A DNA stretch of 40,589 nucleotides from Candidatus Zhuqueibacterota bacterium (GCA_003576975.1 QEVD01000043.1:1-40589), one strand, 5' to 3'; positions 1-8,908 are shown, counted from the stretch's first letter. The notes: generated from the letters alone by a model not told the origin. A program made the numbers and translations.

Positions 1-981
1 GATAATATCCTCTGCTTTGACTTTTTCCGATTCCGCGAAGAAATTGGTGAGCACACGATGGCGCAACACCGGCAGCGCAAGCGCTTGAATGTCTTTCACC
101 GACACGTTGACCCGGCCGCGCAGCACCGCGCGCGCTTTGCTGCCGAGAATGAGATATTGCGAAGCGCGCAAGCCGGCGCCCCAATTCACCCAATTTTTCA
201 CAAAATCCGGCGCGTTTGGCGTTGTCGGGCGCGTGGCGCGCACGAGTTGCACGGCATAGCGCGCCACTTCTTGCGACACAAAAACCTTGCGCACCAAGGA
301 ATGAAACGCGCGCACTTCCTGGCCGCTCACGACTTGCTGCAAAGTCGGGTTGAGATTGCCCGTCGTTGCGGTTGCCACTTGCACCTCATGCTCTTCCGGG
401 AGGTAATCCATCACGAGATTGAACATGAAACGGTCGAGCTGGGCCTCGGGCAGCGGATACGTTCCTTCCAACTCGATCGGGTTTTGTGTGGCCAGCACAA
501 AAAACGGCTCTTCGAGATGATAGGTCACGCCGCCGGCGGTGATGTGATGCTCTTGCATGGCTTCCAGCAAGGCGGCCTGCGTTTTGGGCGGCGTCCGGTT
601 GATCTCATCGGCTAAAATGATGTTGGCGAAAAGCGGGCCCTTGATGAATTTCATGATGCGCTTGCCGGTCGTACGATCCTCCTCGATTACGTCGATGCCG
701 GTAATGTCCGCGGGCATCAAATCCGGCGTGAATTGAATGCGCTTGAAATCAAGGTCGAGAATCGTCGCCAGCGTGCGAATCAACAGCGTTTTGGCCAAGC
801 CCGGCACGCCGGTAATGAGGCAATGCCCGCCGGTGAACAAGGCAATCATGACCAGTTCGATGGTTTCATCCTGGCCGATGATGAGTTTGCGGAGTTCGGT
901 GAGAATGGCGTCACGCGCTTGCTGCAAACGCTCGGCGAGTTTATTGTCGTCGAATGTTTCGAGAGAAGTTTTTTGATCCAT
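1..981 (-). CDS. MoxR-family AAA+ ATPase (3' end cut by window edge)
   Basis: This is an AAA+ chaperone-like ATPase of the MoxR family. Such proteins usually act with VWA-domain partners in the maturation of envelope or enzyme complexes. The visible 327 residues hold a Walker A motif GVPGLAKT near residues 58-65, a Walker B with the DEINR signature near 125-129, and the sensor segment LATQNPIE. All are standard for the family, whose members are about 330 residues long, so only a few C-terminal residues should be missing. The start is the ATG ending at 981. The gene lies 91 bases downstream of a DUF4159 gene on the same strand. In known clusters MoxR and DUF4159 genes accompany DUF58 and VWA genes, so such genes may continue outside the window; that is inference. 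Confidence 0.95.
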   Translation of the reverse strand, partial: MDQKTSLETFDDNKLAERLQQARDAILTELRKLIIGQDETIELVMIALFTGGHCLITGVPGLAKTLLIRTLATILDLDFKRIQFTPDLMPADITGIDVIEEDRTTGKRIMKFIKGPLFANIILADEINRTPPKTQAALLEAMQEHHITAGGVTYHLEEPFFVLATQNPIELEGTYPLPEAQLDRFMFNLVMDYLPEEHEVQVATATTGNLNPTLQQVVSGQEVRAFHSLVRKVFVSQEVARYAVQLVRATRPTTPNAPDFVKNWVNWGAGLRASQYLILGSKARAVLRGRVNVSVKDIQALALPVLRHRVLTNFFAESEKVKAEDII

Positions 982-1072
982 GTTAGAGGTTGGTTTTGAG
1001 ATTTGTCCAGGAGCCGGGCTTGCAAGCAGGCGCTGCTGAAATTTCACGCCTCCTGCGGCTTGAGCCCGTGCG

Positions 1073-1840
1073 TCAGTGCGTCATTGCGTAAATAACATAG
1101 TTGATGCCCAAGCGATGCCCGACCAGGGAATATTTCTTGGGATATTTCGGATCGGCCGAGTGTTCCCAGCTATCGCCGATGTCGACATTGAAATTTACCA
1201 GAACCATAAGGCGGTTGTTGTCGTCAAAAAAGCCCCAGCATTGCGGCTCGATGCCATCGGATTCGTAGGTCGTGCCGCGAATAATCGGCCCCAAACCCGG
1301 AACCGGCGGTGGCGCCTGATCGAAATCAAAGTAACAATGAAACACGGGATGATCCGGCCGCAGGCGCACGGGTTGGCGATCGGGGAACACTTTGCCAAAT
1401 TCATACAGGAAGTTTTCCCATTGCGCGGTGCCGTGAAAATCATCGATCATCAAAAAGCCGCCGCGCAAACACCATTCGCGCAACGTATCGGCCTCGGTTT
1501 GCGAAAGCTGCATGTAGCCGACTTCCAGGATATAGGCAAACGAATGATCAAAAAGCTGTGGATCGGTTAAGCCGACGGCCAATGCCTGATCGCTGGCAGG
1601 CAGCTTCGTCACTTCTTCGAAGACGCTGATAAAATTTTCTTCGGCAGTGGGGTAATCGACTTCCCAGCTATCCCACATTTGAAAACGCAGCCGGAAGCCG
1701 TAGGAAAATTTGCCGGAATTGTATTTTATGCGCACGAAGGTAAACGCCTCTGGTTGCCGCGTTTGCGCGGTGACCGGTTCAGGGAGGCTGATTAGCAGAG
1801 TCAACGAAAGAAAATACAGCAAAATCTTTTTCATATGCAA
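1073..1840 (-). CDS. DUF4159 domain secreted protein (copy B)
   Basis: This 255-residue secreted protein has a hydrophobic signal peptide ending at about TAQ (residue 25). The rest matches the DUF4159 pattern: a DYPTAEENF segment, a GGFLMIDDFHG stretch about two thirds along, HPVFHCYFDF, a late LMVLVNFNVDIGDSWE segment and a C-terminal GINYVIYAMTH. The biochemical function of DUF4159 is not known to me; the fold resembles glutamine-amidotransferase-like domains in larger family members. The start could be the ATG at 1840 or the second ATG six bases later (MKK); neither has a strong ribosome site. It is a diverged tandem paralogue of the next upstream gene and sits between that gene and MoxR, so all are probably one transcript. 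Confidence 0.85.
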   Translation of the reverse strand: MHMKKILLYFLSLTLLISLPEPVTAQTRQPEAFTFVRIKYNSGKFSYGFRLRFQMWDSWEVDYPTAEENFISVFEEVTKLPASDQALAVGLTDPQLFDHSFAYILEVGYMQLSQTEADTLREWCLRGGFLMIDDFHGTAQWENFLYEFGKVFPDRQPVRLRPDHPVFHCYFDFDQAPPPVPGLGPIIRGTTYESDGIEPQCWGFFDDNNRLMVLVNFNVDIGDSWEHSADPKYPKKYSLVGHRLGINYVIYAMTH

Positions 1841-1910
1841 GGCTCATCAATAAACGCGGCATAAGCTCGGCGGCAAGCCGTTGTCTGTGCCATAATTTTT
1901 GCTGTCGTGA

Positions 1911-2666
1911 TCAATGCGTCATCGCATAAATCAGATAGTTAATGCCAAGCTTAAATGCTTCGGTCGAAAATTCGCGGTCGGTTTCCGGCCATTCCCAGCC
2001 GTCGCCGATGTCATTGTTATAATTGATCAGAGCCATCATGCGGCCCTCGGAGTCAAAAATGGCATAGTAATGCGGCGTCAGGCCCCAATAGGGCGAATGC
2101 AGACCCAACTCGGTGAAATCAAAAAAACAATGAAACACCGGATGATCGAGTTCGAGCAACTGCGGCGCCTCCGGCACGATGCGTTGCATTTGCCGGACAA
2201 AATTACTCCATTCGAAGTCGCTGCGAAAATCATCAACGATTAGAAAGCCGCCGCGCTTCAAATATTCGCTCAAGAATTTGGCTTCTTCCTCATCCGGCGT
2301 CCAATAACCCACTTCGCAGATATAAAGCAGGGGAAAATCAAAAATCGCTTCATCCCGCAGGGAAAGAATTTTGTTCTCGAACGTGATGGGCAATGTCGTC
2401 AAGGCATCGAGTGCAACGTAAAGATTTTGCTCGGCGGTGGGATAGTCATGCGCCCACAGCGGGCCTCTGCCGCCAAAGCCGCGCCCGAAGCCCGTGCGCC
2501 CGCCTTCCCACTCGACACGCACAAAGGAGAAGGCCATGGCATCAGGCGCGTGGCCGTTGGATTTGCCGTTCGCGGCATCCAGGTTTTGCGCCAGACTGCT
2601 GAACGTCAGCAGACACAGGATCAGCCATGTCACACCAAGGCATTTCATTGTTTTCTGCCAAATCAT
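1911..2666 (-). CDS. DUF4159 domain secreted protein (copy A)
   Basis: This 251-residue protein has an N-terminal signal peptide (hydrophobic run at residues 9-22, cleavage near SLAQ). Its DUF4159 features parallel the neighbouring copy: DYPTAEQNLY, RGGFLIVDDFRSD, HPVFHCFFDF, MMALINYNNDIGDGWEW and the shared C-terminus GINYLIYAMTH. An RGFGGRG glycine/arginine segment precedes the domain and is absent from the other copy. It lies 27 bases after the TPR-peptidase gene and 70 bases before the second DUF4159 gene. The tandem pair points to an old duplication with both copies kept. No catalytic residues can be assigned. Confidence 0.85.
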   Translation of the reverse strand: MIWQKTMKCLGVTWLILCLLTFSSLAQNLDAANGKSNGHAPDAMAFSFVRVEWEGGRTGFGRGFGGRGPLWAHDYPTAEQNLYVALDALTTLPITFENKILSLRDEAIFDFPLLYICEVGYWTPDEEEAKFLSEYLKRGGFLIVDDFRSDFEWSNFVRQMQRIVPEAPQLLELDHPVFHCFFDFTELGLHSPYWGLTPHYYAIFDSEGRMMALINYNNDIGDGWEWPETDREFSTEAFKLGINYLIYAMTH

Positions 2667-2693
2667 GAAAAGCGCCCTCTTGAGGCGTTTGAT

Positions 2694-5327
2694 CTATTCC
2701 ACCGCGCGCAATAAAATTTCTTGCGCGTGTTCGTAGTCCGCGGCGATTTCGAGGGCCAAGCGTGCGTGTTTGCGCGCCAAGTCGCGTTTGCCGAGAAGAA
2801 GATAGGCTTCGGCAAGGGCGCAATACGCGCTGGCGCGATCTGGCGGCTGCATGCCGAGCACGGCGGCAAAAGCCGGCACGGCTTTGGCTGGCTGGCGCAG
2901 GGCCAGGTAAAGCTCGCCGAGCTGGCGTTGCCGCTTCAGGTCATAAGGATAAATTGCCACGGCGCGGGCCAACGCGCGCGCCGCATTCGCGCTGTCCTTG
3001 CGCGCAAGCTGCCAGTCCGTTAATTTTAACGCCGCCTCAAGCGCTTCGCCGTTGCGGCTGGTGAGAAACTCCAGTTCCGCCACGGCCTCGGCCTGCCGGC
3101 CTTGTTGCCAATACAAATCTGCCAGCACGAGGTATGGATTCTCCTGGCCGACATGAGCGGGCAACAAGGCTTTTGCCTGCTTCAGATACTTTTCAGCTTC
3201 TCCCGGCTCTTTGTTTTCTGCAAGGTACTTGCCATACAGCAAAGCTGCGAAATAATTATTTGGCTCATTTTCGGCAAGCGCGCGCAGCTTTTCACCATCT
3301 TTCGTCAGCGGCGTGTTGCGTTGTTGTCCGAAGATTTTACCGATGACTTTATCGGAAGATTTCGCCGCGTGCAGCTCTGTTTGCACGCGCTCCGGTTGAA
3401 ATTTTTCACGCAGAAAAAATTGAAAGTTTTGATCGAACTCCGCGCTGGTTTGCTGGAACACCAGCTTGATCGCCTCTTCGGTTTTTTTGCCTTGTTTGAA
3501 ATAAGGCAAAAGCGCAAGCACTTTTTCAAAGCCATAACGCTGCGAAATGTATTCGACGATTTGCGAGGCTTGATAATATGCCAGTGAGACCAGTTCGGGC
3601 CGGCGCGTGAAGCCTTCATCCAGGTCGCTTAGGGGAAAAACATGGCCGTCGCGCAACGCCCGAATCATGGCCAGTTCCATATTCATGCCCCATTCGCTGC
3701 GCGCCTGCGCCGCCTCGTAAACCGCCAAGCCCTCGGCAAACGAGCGCGGGATACGGTTGTTCGTCAGCTCCAGATGCATAACGTGCGCAATTTCGTGCCA
3801 CAGCGTTTCCTGCCAATTGAAGTCGCCGCGATCACGCGCGCGCGGCGAGTTCATCGTAACCAGCGGGCCGAAGCAGATGCCCAAAAAGTATTCCGCGCCC
3901 GGCAGCCCAAAACAGCGCACGGCAAAATCGTCATGTTTGGGAAAAATTTCGACCGTGATGGGCAAGCCCGGCGTAACGCGATAACGCGGCGCCATTTCCT
4001 GATAAGCGGCCTCACACAGGGCGGCGGCTTCCGCGCCGATGATCGCACGATCATCGCGATGCAAGCGAATCAAAAAATGCGCGGTACGAATGGTGTCATA
4101 CTTGACGTATTCATCGAACAAGTTCAGCAAATTGACGGTGGGCACATTAAACGGGTCGTGCTTGTATGCGATTTCAAGCAGCCGTTTTGCTTCTTGATCC
4201 TGCCCGAGGCGGGAAAGGCTCGTGCCCAACCCCGCCACCGCGGTCCAATTTTCCGCATCCAACTCCACAGCGCGGCGATAGTATTGCACGGATTCTTTAA
4301 ACAGATAACGCCGCGCCGCATCTTCTGCGAGCCGGATTAGTACGGAAGGATCTTTGGGATTGAGCGCCGCGGCCTGCGCAATGATTTGCGTGACTTCAGC
4401 CGCCTCTTGTTTGCGATCCGCCAACACCGCCTTCAGCGCGAGCGCCGAACCGAACTGCGGAAACGATTGCAACACTTTTGTGACATGCCCGGCAGCTTCA
4501 GTTTCTTGATTCGCCGCCAGCAAGAGCTCGGCAACCTGAGTGCGCGCCGCAGGCGATTGAGGATTTTGGGCGAGAATTTCTTGAGTTTTCTCCAGCGCGG
4601 CGCTCAGATTGTTTGCCGCTTGCGCCCGCGCCAAACCCAGCAACGCCGGGACGCATGTCGGATTTTGTTGCAGCGCCTCACTGAAAACCGAAGCGGCTTC
4701 GCCGTCATTATATTTTTCGAGAAAGAGTTCGCCCCAGGGAAGATAAAGCAGCCAATTGTGCGGTTCCTGCTTTACGGCTTTCTCAAACAAGCGATTGGCG
4801 TCATGGAACCGTTCGAGATAAATGCAAGCACGCGCCACCAGCGCAATCTCCGCGGCTGTGGGTGAGGGCGCTGTGCGATAGAATTGTAGCAGCGCTTCAA
4901 AACCGCGGCGCGCTTCCACGCGTTCGCCGAAATGCCATTGCAGCAGGGCATGATAAAATTGGCTGGGAAGATATTGCGGGGAAAGCTGACGGGCCGAGGC
5001 AAAGTTGTCGCGCGCCGCGCGCTGTTCGCCCAGGAATAAATTCAGTTCGCCGAGGCGTTGCCGCAGTTTTGCCTCCGGCGTTGCAGCCAGCGCCTGTGTG
5101 AGCAAGGCGCGGCTTTCCTCGTAACGCCCCATTTCCTGCAAAGCCAGGCTCTGACCGATGATCGCATCAATGCGATGCGCGGAAGACGAGGCGCGGGAAA
5201 AAATCTCCGCGGCGCCGGCATTGTTTCCGCGATAAAAGGCTGACCAGCCGGCGGCAAGATCGGTTTGCGCCAGGGCGGTAAGAGGGCGACTTAAAAGAAA
5301 GAGTAAAAAGAGGAACGTCAATCTCAT
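2694..5327 (-). CDS. Secreted TPR protein with gluzincin (peptidase MA-like) domain
   Basis: This 877-residue exported protein starts with a signal peptide (MRLTFLFLLFLL, ending near ALAQ). Residues about 25-430 and 650-877 are TPR-like helical repeats. Between them is a zinc peptidase segment, HEIAH near residues 511-515 followed 17 residues later by the glutamate of EGLAVYEA, the HExxH plus downstream Glu arrangement of gluzincins such as the peptidase MA family. It is therefore probably a periplasmic or membrane-associated metallopeptidase or peptidase-like scaffold; substrates cannot be read from sequence. It is separated by 135 bases from the lipoprotein gene upstream and by 27 bases from the DUF4159 gene downstream, so it is likely the head or middle of the operon running to MoxR. 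Confidence 0.88.
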   Translation of the reverse strand: MRLTFLFLLFLLSRPLTALAQTDLAAGWSAFYRGNNAGAAEIFSRASSSAHRIDAIIGQSLALQEMGRYEESRALLTQALAATPEAKLRQRLGELNLFLGEQRAARDNFASARQLSPQYLPSQFYHALLQWHFGERVEARRGFEALLQFYRTAPSPTAAEIALVARACIYLERFHDANRLFEKAVKQEPHNWLLYLPWGELFLEKYNDGEAASVFSEALQQNPTCVPALLGLARAQAANNLSAALEKTQEILAQNPQSPAARTQVAELLLAANQETEAAGHVTKVLQSFPQFGSALALKAVLADRKQEAAEVTQIIAQAAALNPKDPSVLIRLAEDAARRYLFKESVQYYRRAVELDAENWTAVAGLGTSLSRLGQDQEAKRLLEIAYKHDPFNVPTVNLLNLFDEYVKYDTIRTAHFLIRLHRDDRAIIGAEAAALCEAAYQEMAPRYRVTPGLPITVEIFPKHDDFAVRCFGLPGAEYFLGICFGPLVTMNSPRARDRGDFNWQETLWHEIAHVMHLELTNNRIPRSFAEGLAVYEAAQARSEWGMNMELAMIRALRDGHVFPLSDLDEGFTRRPELVSLAYYQASQIVEYISQRYGFEKVLALLPYFKQGKKTEEAIKLVFQQTSAEFDQNFQFFLREKFQPERVQTELHAAKSSDKVIGKIFGQQRNTPLTKDGEKLRALAENEPNNYFAALLYGKYLAENKEPGEAEKYLKQAKALLPAHVGQENPYLVLADLYWQQGRQAEAVAELEFLTSRNGEALEAALKLTDWQLARKDSANAARALARAVAIYPYDLKRQRQLGELYLALRQPAKAVPAFAAVLGMQPPDRASAYCALAEAYLLLGKRDLARKHARLALEIAADYEHAQEILLRAVE

Positions 5328-5462
5328 GTTTAGCTCAAGATCTCGAGGGGTATCACCTCGTCCTTTAGGTGCGAGAACAGGAACATGAATTCAATGAGCG
5401 GCGCCGGACGCGGGGATGACGCTGGAATTTCATTGCCTCAAATTCCGTTGAAGCAATTTCGT

Positions 5463-6380
5463 TCAATCAATCAGATACGTCATTTTTTCGCCGCCGCTGC
5501 GCTGGATTTCCGTGAGCGTAATGGTTTCGCGGTCCCGCACTTCGGTGCGCGAGTGTTTTTGTATGACGCCGGCTTTGAGTCTCTTCGCTTTGGCGGAGGA
5601 GGAAATCAGGTTGACTTTCTTGACGACAAAGCCTTCACGATAGGCAAAATAAAGCTGGCCCTCGCTCACATTGCGGGACCAATAATTCTCCGAGACGTCT
5701 TCGTCTTTGATGGTGGTATCATTCGAAGCGTCATAGGTTTTCAAGAACTCGAACTCGCCGCGAAAATCAATGACCGCGCAATCGAACTCGTTAATGCGCT
5801 TGAAGTCGCGAAACGTGTAGCGCGCGACGACCGTGGTCGAGGTATCGGGCGGCACGTCAATGTTGAAGCGCTGTTCCCAGGAATAACCCGGGGAAATCGC
5901 TTTGGTGGGAAACACCGGCTGGCTCGGCAGGTAACTGCTGGCATAATAGAAGGTTCGCTTGTCGCTCGGATTTTCCACCGAAATAATCTCGCCGTTCGGG
6001 CGCATGCGCAATTGATATTCGAAACTGAGTCCGACAGGAGATTTACGCTTTTTGAGCCACGCCAGTTCCGTTGCGCTGAACATGGAATCGCGCACGACGG
6101 CAAACGAGATGTTGAGATGGCGAATGGCGTTGGAGTCGATGCGGATAAATTTCATGATCGAGGTTTGCTCCTGCACATGCTGCACCGTGTATTTCAGGCT
6201 GTCGCCATAATAATCCTGCCACTCGACCTCGTCAAAAATTTTATAGATGTATTTATCACCCGGCTGCTGTTTGAATTCAAAAAAAATCGGGCTGGAAGAG
6301 ATGGAGCTTCTATCACAGCCCGATAAAATGAACGCCAACAGCGTGAGCGCGAGACGCCAGAACGGGAACCGGCGTATCAT
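5463..6380 (-). CDS. Putative lipoprotein in the sigma/anti-sigma operon
   Basis: The start chosen is the ATG at 6380, because it overlaps the stop of the anti-sigma gene in an ATGA junction and gives a clean lipoprotein signal: MIRRFPFWRLALTLL followed by the lipobox FILSGC. The 305-residue product has no motif I can name with certainty. It is a mostly beta-rich secreted protein with segments such as GDKYIYKIFDEVEWQD, PGYSWEQRFNI and a basic C-terminal third, somewhat like DUF6263-type lipoproteins, which is only an impression. Tight overlap with the anti-sigma factor means it is translationally coupled and may help sense or answer the same envelope signal; that is inference. Confidence 0.8.
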   Translation of the reverse strand: MIRRFPFWRLALTLLAFILSGCDRSSISSSPIFFEFKQQPGDKYIYKIFDEVEWQDYYGDSLKYTVQHVQEQTSIMKFIRIDSNAIRHLNISFAVVRDSMFSATELAWLKKRKSPVGLSFEYQLRMRPNGEIISVENPSDKRTFYYASSYLPSQPVFPTKAISPGYSWEQRFNIDVPPDTSTTVVARYTFRDFKRINEFDCAVIDFRGEFEFLKTYDASNDTTIKDEDVSENYWSRNVSEGQLYFAYREGFVVKKVNLISSSAKAKRLKAGVIQKHSRTEVRDRETITLTEIQRSGGEKMTYLID

Positions 6381-6967
6381 CTCTGATTGCCCTCCAGTGT
6401 AACCATCAAGGCGCTTTTCGAAATCGGATCCATCGAGCCGGTGATGCCGCGTGAAATATTGATCAACTCGCGTTGCCGCCGCCACTCGTTTGGCATGTGT
6501 TCATCGTCCGAGAGCGGATAGTTCACGGGATGCACTTGAAATTGGCGCACCGGCGGCAACTGGCGTTCGCTCCACACCTCCGGCTGGCGAGATTGGTTGT
6601 AGCGCGCCGACACGAATATGCTCACAAAGGCCAGTACAATCAAAGAGGCGGCAACCAGCAAGGGGCGCCAGGGCGATCGCAAGATCCGCGACCACGCCGG
6701 GGAGCGGAGCATGGCGGCAGCGGGCATCGGCAAAACGCGCGCTTGCGAACGCGCCCGAATTTTTTCCCAGGTTTGTTCCCAGTATTCCGCCGGCGGTTCC
6801 GGCACGGCGCGCAATTGCAGCAACATAGCAGTCGTGCGGTAACTTTCCAGTTCGGCGCGGCATTCGTTACAGGCGCGCAGATGCTGCTCGACCTCCTGCT
6901 GCAAGGTCAGGGGCAGTTCGTTATCCAGGGAATCGAGCAAATAATCTTTTACTTCTGTGCAAAGCAT
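6377..6967 (-). CDS. Zinc-finger anti-sigma factor, single membrane segment
   Basis: This 196-residue protein has the zf-HC2/ZAS anti-sigma N-terminus: Cys3, then His29-x3-Cys33-x2-Cys36 in QHLRACNEC, with the acidic and leucine-rich helix expected around it. A hydrophobic segment at about residues 100-120 (LLVAASLIVLAFVSIFVSA) would span the inner membrane, leaving a periplasmic C-terminal tail of about 75 residues. It should bind and hold inactive the ECF sigma factor encoded 63 bases upstream. The start is supported by GGAG nine bases before the ATG. Its stop overlaps the next gene by four bases. The sensed signal is unknown. Confidence 0.92.
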   Translation of the reverse strand: MLCTEVKDYLLDSLDNELPLTLQQEVEQHLRACNECRAELESYRTTAMLLQLRAVPEPPAEYWEQTWEKIRARSQARVLPMPAAAMLRSPAWSRILRSPWRPLLVAASLIVLAFVSIFVSARYNQSRQPEVWSERQLPPVRQFQVHPVNYPLSDDEHMPNEWRRQRELINISRGITGSMDPISKSALMVTLEGNQR

Positions 6968-7030
6968 TTAATCAGTCTCCATAATTCCAACCATGATCGG
7001 CTTCATTCGAATCATCCATCCCATCGTCCG

Positions 7031-7663
7031 TCACGCTTTCAAATACATATGTAGCCGCTTTCTCAGCTTTTTGCGCGCGTGGTGCAAATTTGTGCGCACC
7101 GTCACCAACGAACATCGCAACACGTCGGCAATCATTTTTTTCGACAACCCCTCGACTTCATGCATGATGATGACGGCTTTTTGCTGTTCCGGCAAATCAT
7201 CGATCGCCGCCGTAATCTCGCCCAACAATTCCTTGTTTTCGAGCACTTGATGCGGATTGCGCACCCACTTGGTAGTGGCCAACTCGAACAGCGAAGCCCC
7301 CTCTTCGTCGTTTTCCAGCGATTGCCAGCGCGCCCGCGCCCGCATCTTGCGGTGATCCATGCAAAGGTTTACCGTGATCTGATAGACCCACGAGGTAAAC
7401 GCTTCCGGACTGCGCAGCCGTGTGATGTTCTTGAAGACGCGAATGAAGGTTTCCTGCAACACTTCGTCCGCATCCTGATGATTGCCGAGCATGTGATAGG
7501 CCATCGCATACAGATTGCGCGCAAAGCGGCGATACAATTGTTGAAACGCGGCTTCATCTCCCTGTTGGGAGAGAATCACAAGCTCAGTTTCATTGTACTC
7601 GTTGCGGCTGGCAGGCGAGCCGGCGACATTCAGTTTGAGAGCGAGATTCGTATTCGTGTTCAT
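7031..7663 (-). CDS. ECF-type RNA polymerase sigma factor
   Basis: This 210-residue sigma-70 family protein has ECF organisation. Region 2 spans roughly residues 35-105, with the typical YRRFARNLYAMAYHMLG, DADEVLQETFIRVFKNI and FTSWVYQITVNLCMDHRR-like segments. Region 4 follows at about 140-195 with DLPEQQKAVIIMHEVEGLS and a helix-turn-helix recognition segment. It has no extra N- or C-terminal domain beyond a 30-residue lead. It would direct polymerase to its own regulon when released by the anti-sigma factor encoded next. An AT-rich 199-base region separates it from the divergent PDZ gene; I could not assign a convincing ECF promoter there by eye. Confidence 0.95.
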   Translation of the reverse strand: MNTNTNLALKLNVAGSPASRNEYNETELVILSQQGDEAAFQQLYRRFARNLYAMAYHMLGNHQDADEVLQETFIRVFKNITRLRSPEAFTSWVYQITVNLCMDHRKMRARARWQSLENDEEGASLFELATTKWVRNPHQVLENKELLGEITAAIDDLPEQQKAVIIMHEVEGLSKKMIADVLRCSLVTVRTNLHHARKKLRKRLHMYLKA

Positions 7664-7797
7664 GCAGATAGAAAGACGCGATCCCAGGTTTTTTGTTTAA
7701 GCGAAATATAAGAAAATATCTTGCGAATGCTAAAACTTTTTTTGGTGGCGTGCAGTCTATTGCCTCGACCGCCAATGTTGGAAACGATCGCATAAGT

Positions 7798-7814
7798 ATC
7801 CGCCTCATGCGGAT
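7798..7814. promoter_or_regulatory. Small inverted repeat upstream of PDZ gene
   Basis: ATCCGC and GCGGAT form a perfect six-base inverted repeat around a five-base loop. It lies about 50 bases before the PDZ start codon, in the shared region between the divergent sigma-factor and PDZ genes. It could be an operator or a 5' leader hairpin; it may also be chance. No T run follows it, so it is not a terminator. Confidence 0.25.
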
Positions 7815-7862
7815 GCGATCAAACTTGAACTTCATCAAAAGCTTTGTTTGAAGGAGAGGCTC

Positions 7863-8825
7863 ATGATCAAACGATTTGTTACAAAAAAATTCATCATGGC
7901 CGCCGGGGCGTTTATGCTCGTCATTGGTGGTCTGTTGGTCTTCACGTTGCGTGAAAGCCAGGCCAGCGAAAAATCCGGCAAGGGCTGGTTGGGCGTCAGT
8001 GTGCAAGAAATGACACCCTCGCTGCGTGAAGCGATGAAAACCGGCAATCAAACCGGCCTGTTGGTGACGAACGTCGTTCCCGACAGCCCGGCCGATGATG
8101 CCGGCCTTCGTGAAGAAGATGTCATCATCGAATTCAACGGCAAAAAGGTTGAAAAATCCGAAGAATTGACCAAGTCCGTGCGCCAAACCGAGCCGGACAA
8201 GAAAGTCAAGCTCGTTGTCTTGCGCGCAGGCGAACGCAAAGAGTTCGAGGTTGCAATTGGCAAATATCGCAGCCGAAGTTTCACTTCGATGCCGCACCGC
8301 AGTTTCAGTTGGGGCGGCGAAGCTCCCAACGTGATGATGTTTTCCAATCGCCCGCGGCTCGGTGTGCAAGTTCATGAATTGGGTAATGATCTAGCGCCGT
8401 ACTTCAAAGTCGAGCCTAAAAGCGGCGCATTGGTTTTGGAAGTCACCAAAGACAGCCCGGCGGCAAAAGCGGGTTTGAAGGCCGGCGATGTCATCACCAA
8501 GGTTGGCGATGAAGTCGTGCGCGACCCCGATGATTTGATCGACGCGCTGCGTGATTTTGAGGAGGGCGACAAAGTCGCTATCACTTACGTGCGGCAGGGT
8601 AAAACCGCGACGCTGGAAGCTGAGTTGGAGCAGGCAGAGGCGCAAGGATTTCGCCACTTCACGCCCGAACGCGATCGCCTGCGCTGGCATCGCGGCGGCG
8701 AGGGTTGGGATGACGCCGAATTGATGATCCCGCAAGCGCCCGATCGCGCCAAATTAGGACGCGCGTACGATCTTCTCAACAAGTCCCTTAAAGAAAAAGT
8801 GTTGGTTGGTACAAACACCATCTGA
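7863..8825 (+). CDS. Secreted or anchored tandem-PDZ protein
   Basis: The start is the ATG at 7863, seven bases after AAGGAG (7851-7856); a TTG 15 bases earlier lies across that ribosome site and is unlikely. The 320-residue product has a signal or anchor segment at residues 13-30 and two PDZ domains, one beginning GWLGVSVQEM near residue 40 and one beginning PRLGVQVHEL near residue 165. Each carries the DSPADDAGL or DSPAAKAGL groove helix and the xGDVI or EEDVI strand. These resemble the paired PDZ domains of HtrA/Deg proteases, but no trypsin-like domain is present. It probably binds misfolded or C-terminal peptide ends in the periplasm. Its position, divergent from an ECF sigma operon, recalls envelope-stress circuits. 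Confidence 0.9.
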   Translation: MIKRFVTKKFIMAAGAFMLVIGGLLVFTLRESQASEKSGKGWLGVSVQEMTPSLREAMKTGNQTGLLVTNVVPDSPADDAGLREEDVIIEFNGKKVEKSEELTKSVRQTEPDKKVKLVVLRAGERKEFEVAIGKYRSRSFTSMPHRSFSWGGEAPNVMMFSNRPRLGVQVHELGNDLAPYFKVEPKSGALVLEVTKDSPAAKAGLKAGDVITKVGDEVVRDPDDLIDALRDFEEGDKVAITYVRQGKTATLEAELEQAEAQGFRHFTPERDRLRWHRGGEGWDDAELMIPQAPDRAKLGRAYDLLNKSLKEKVLVGTNTI

Positions 8826-8868
8826 GCGTCAGTCTTGTTGCTGCGATGGGTCACTCCTGACGCGGTCC

Positions 8869-8908
8869 AAAGTGCCAGAGACATGGAACGTTTCTGGCAC
8901 TTTTTATT
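8869..8908 (+). terminator. Rho-independent terminator after PDZ gene
   Basis: AAAGTGCCAGA (8869-8879) pairs with TTTCTGGCACTTT (8891-8903) and is followed by a T-rich tract. It lies 44 bases past the PDZ stop codon. The stop of the convergent PhzF gene sits inside the T tract, so the hairpin may also slow transcription from the other side. Confidence 0.85.

Noticed and set aside
5341-5384. A CACCT/AGGTG hairpin upstream of the TPR-peptidase gene, considered as an insertion-sequence end
   Set aside because: The stem is only five bases and no transposase or target duplication is present.
5385-6326. A 313-codon plus-strand frame opposite the lipoprotein gene
   Set aside because: It is antisense to the lipoprotein coupled to the anti-sigma factor, and its translation looks unlike a real protein (rich in His, Arg and Phe).
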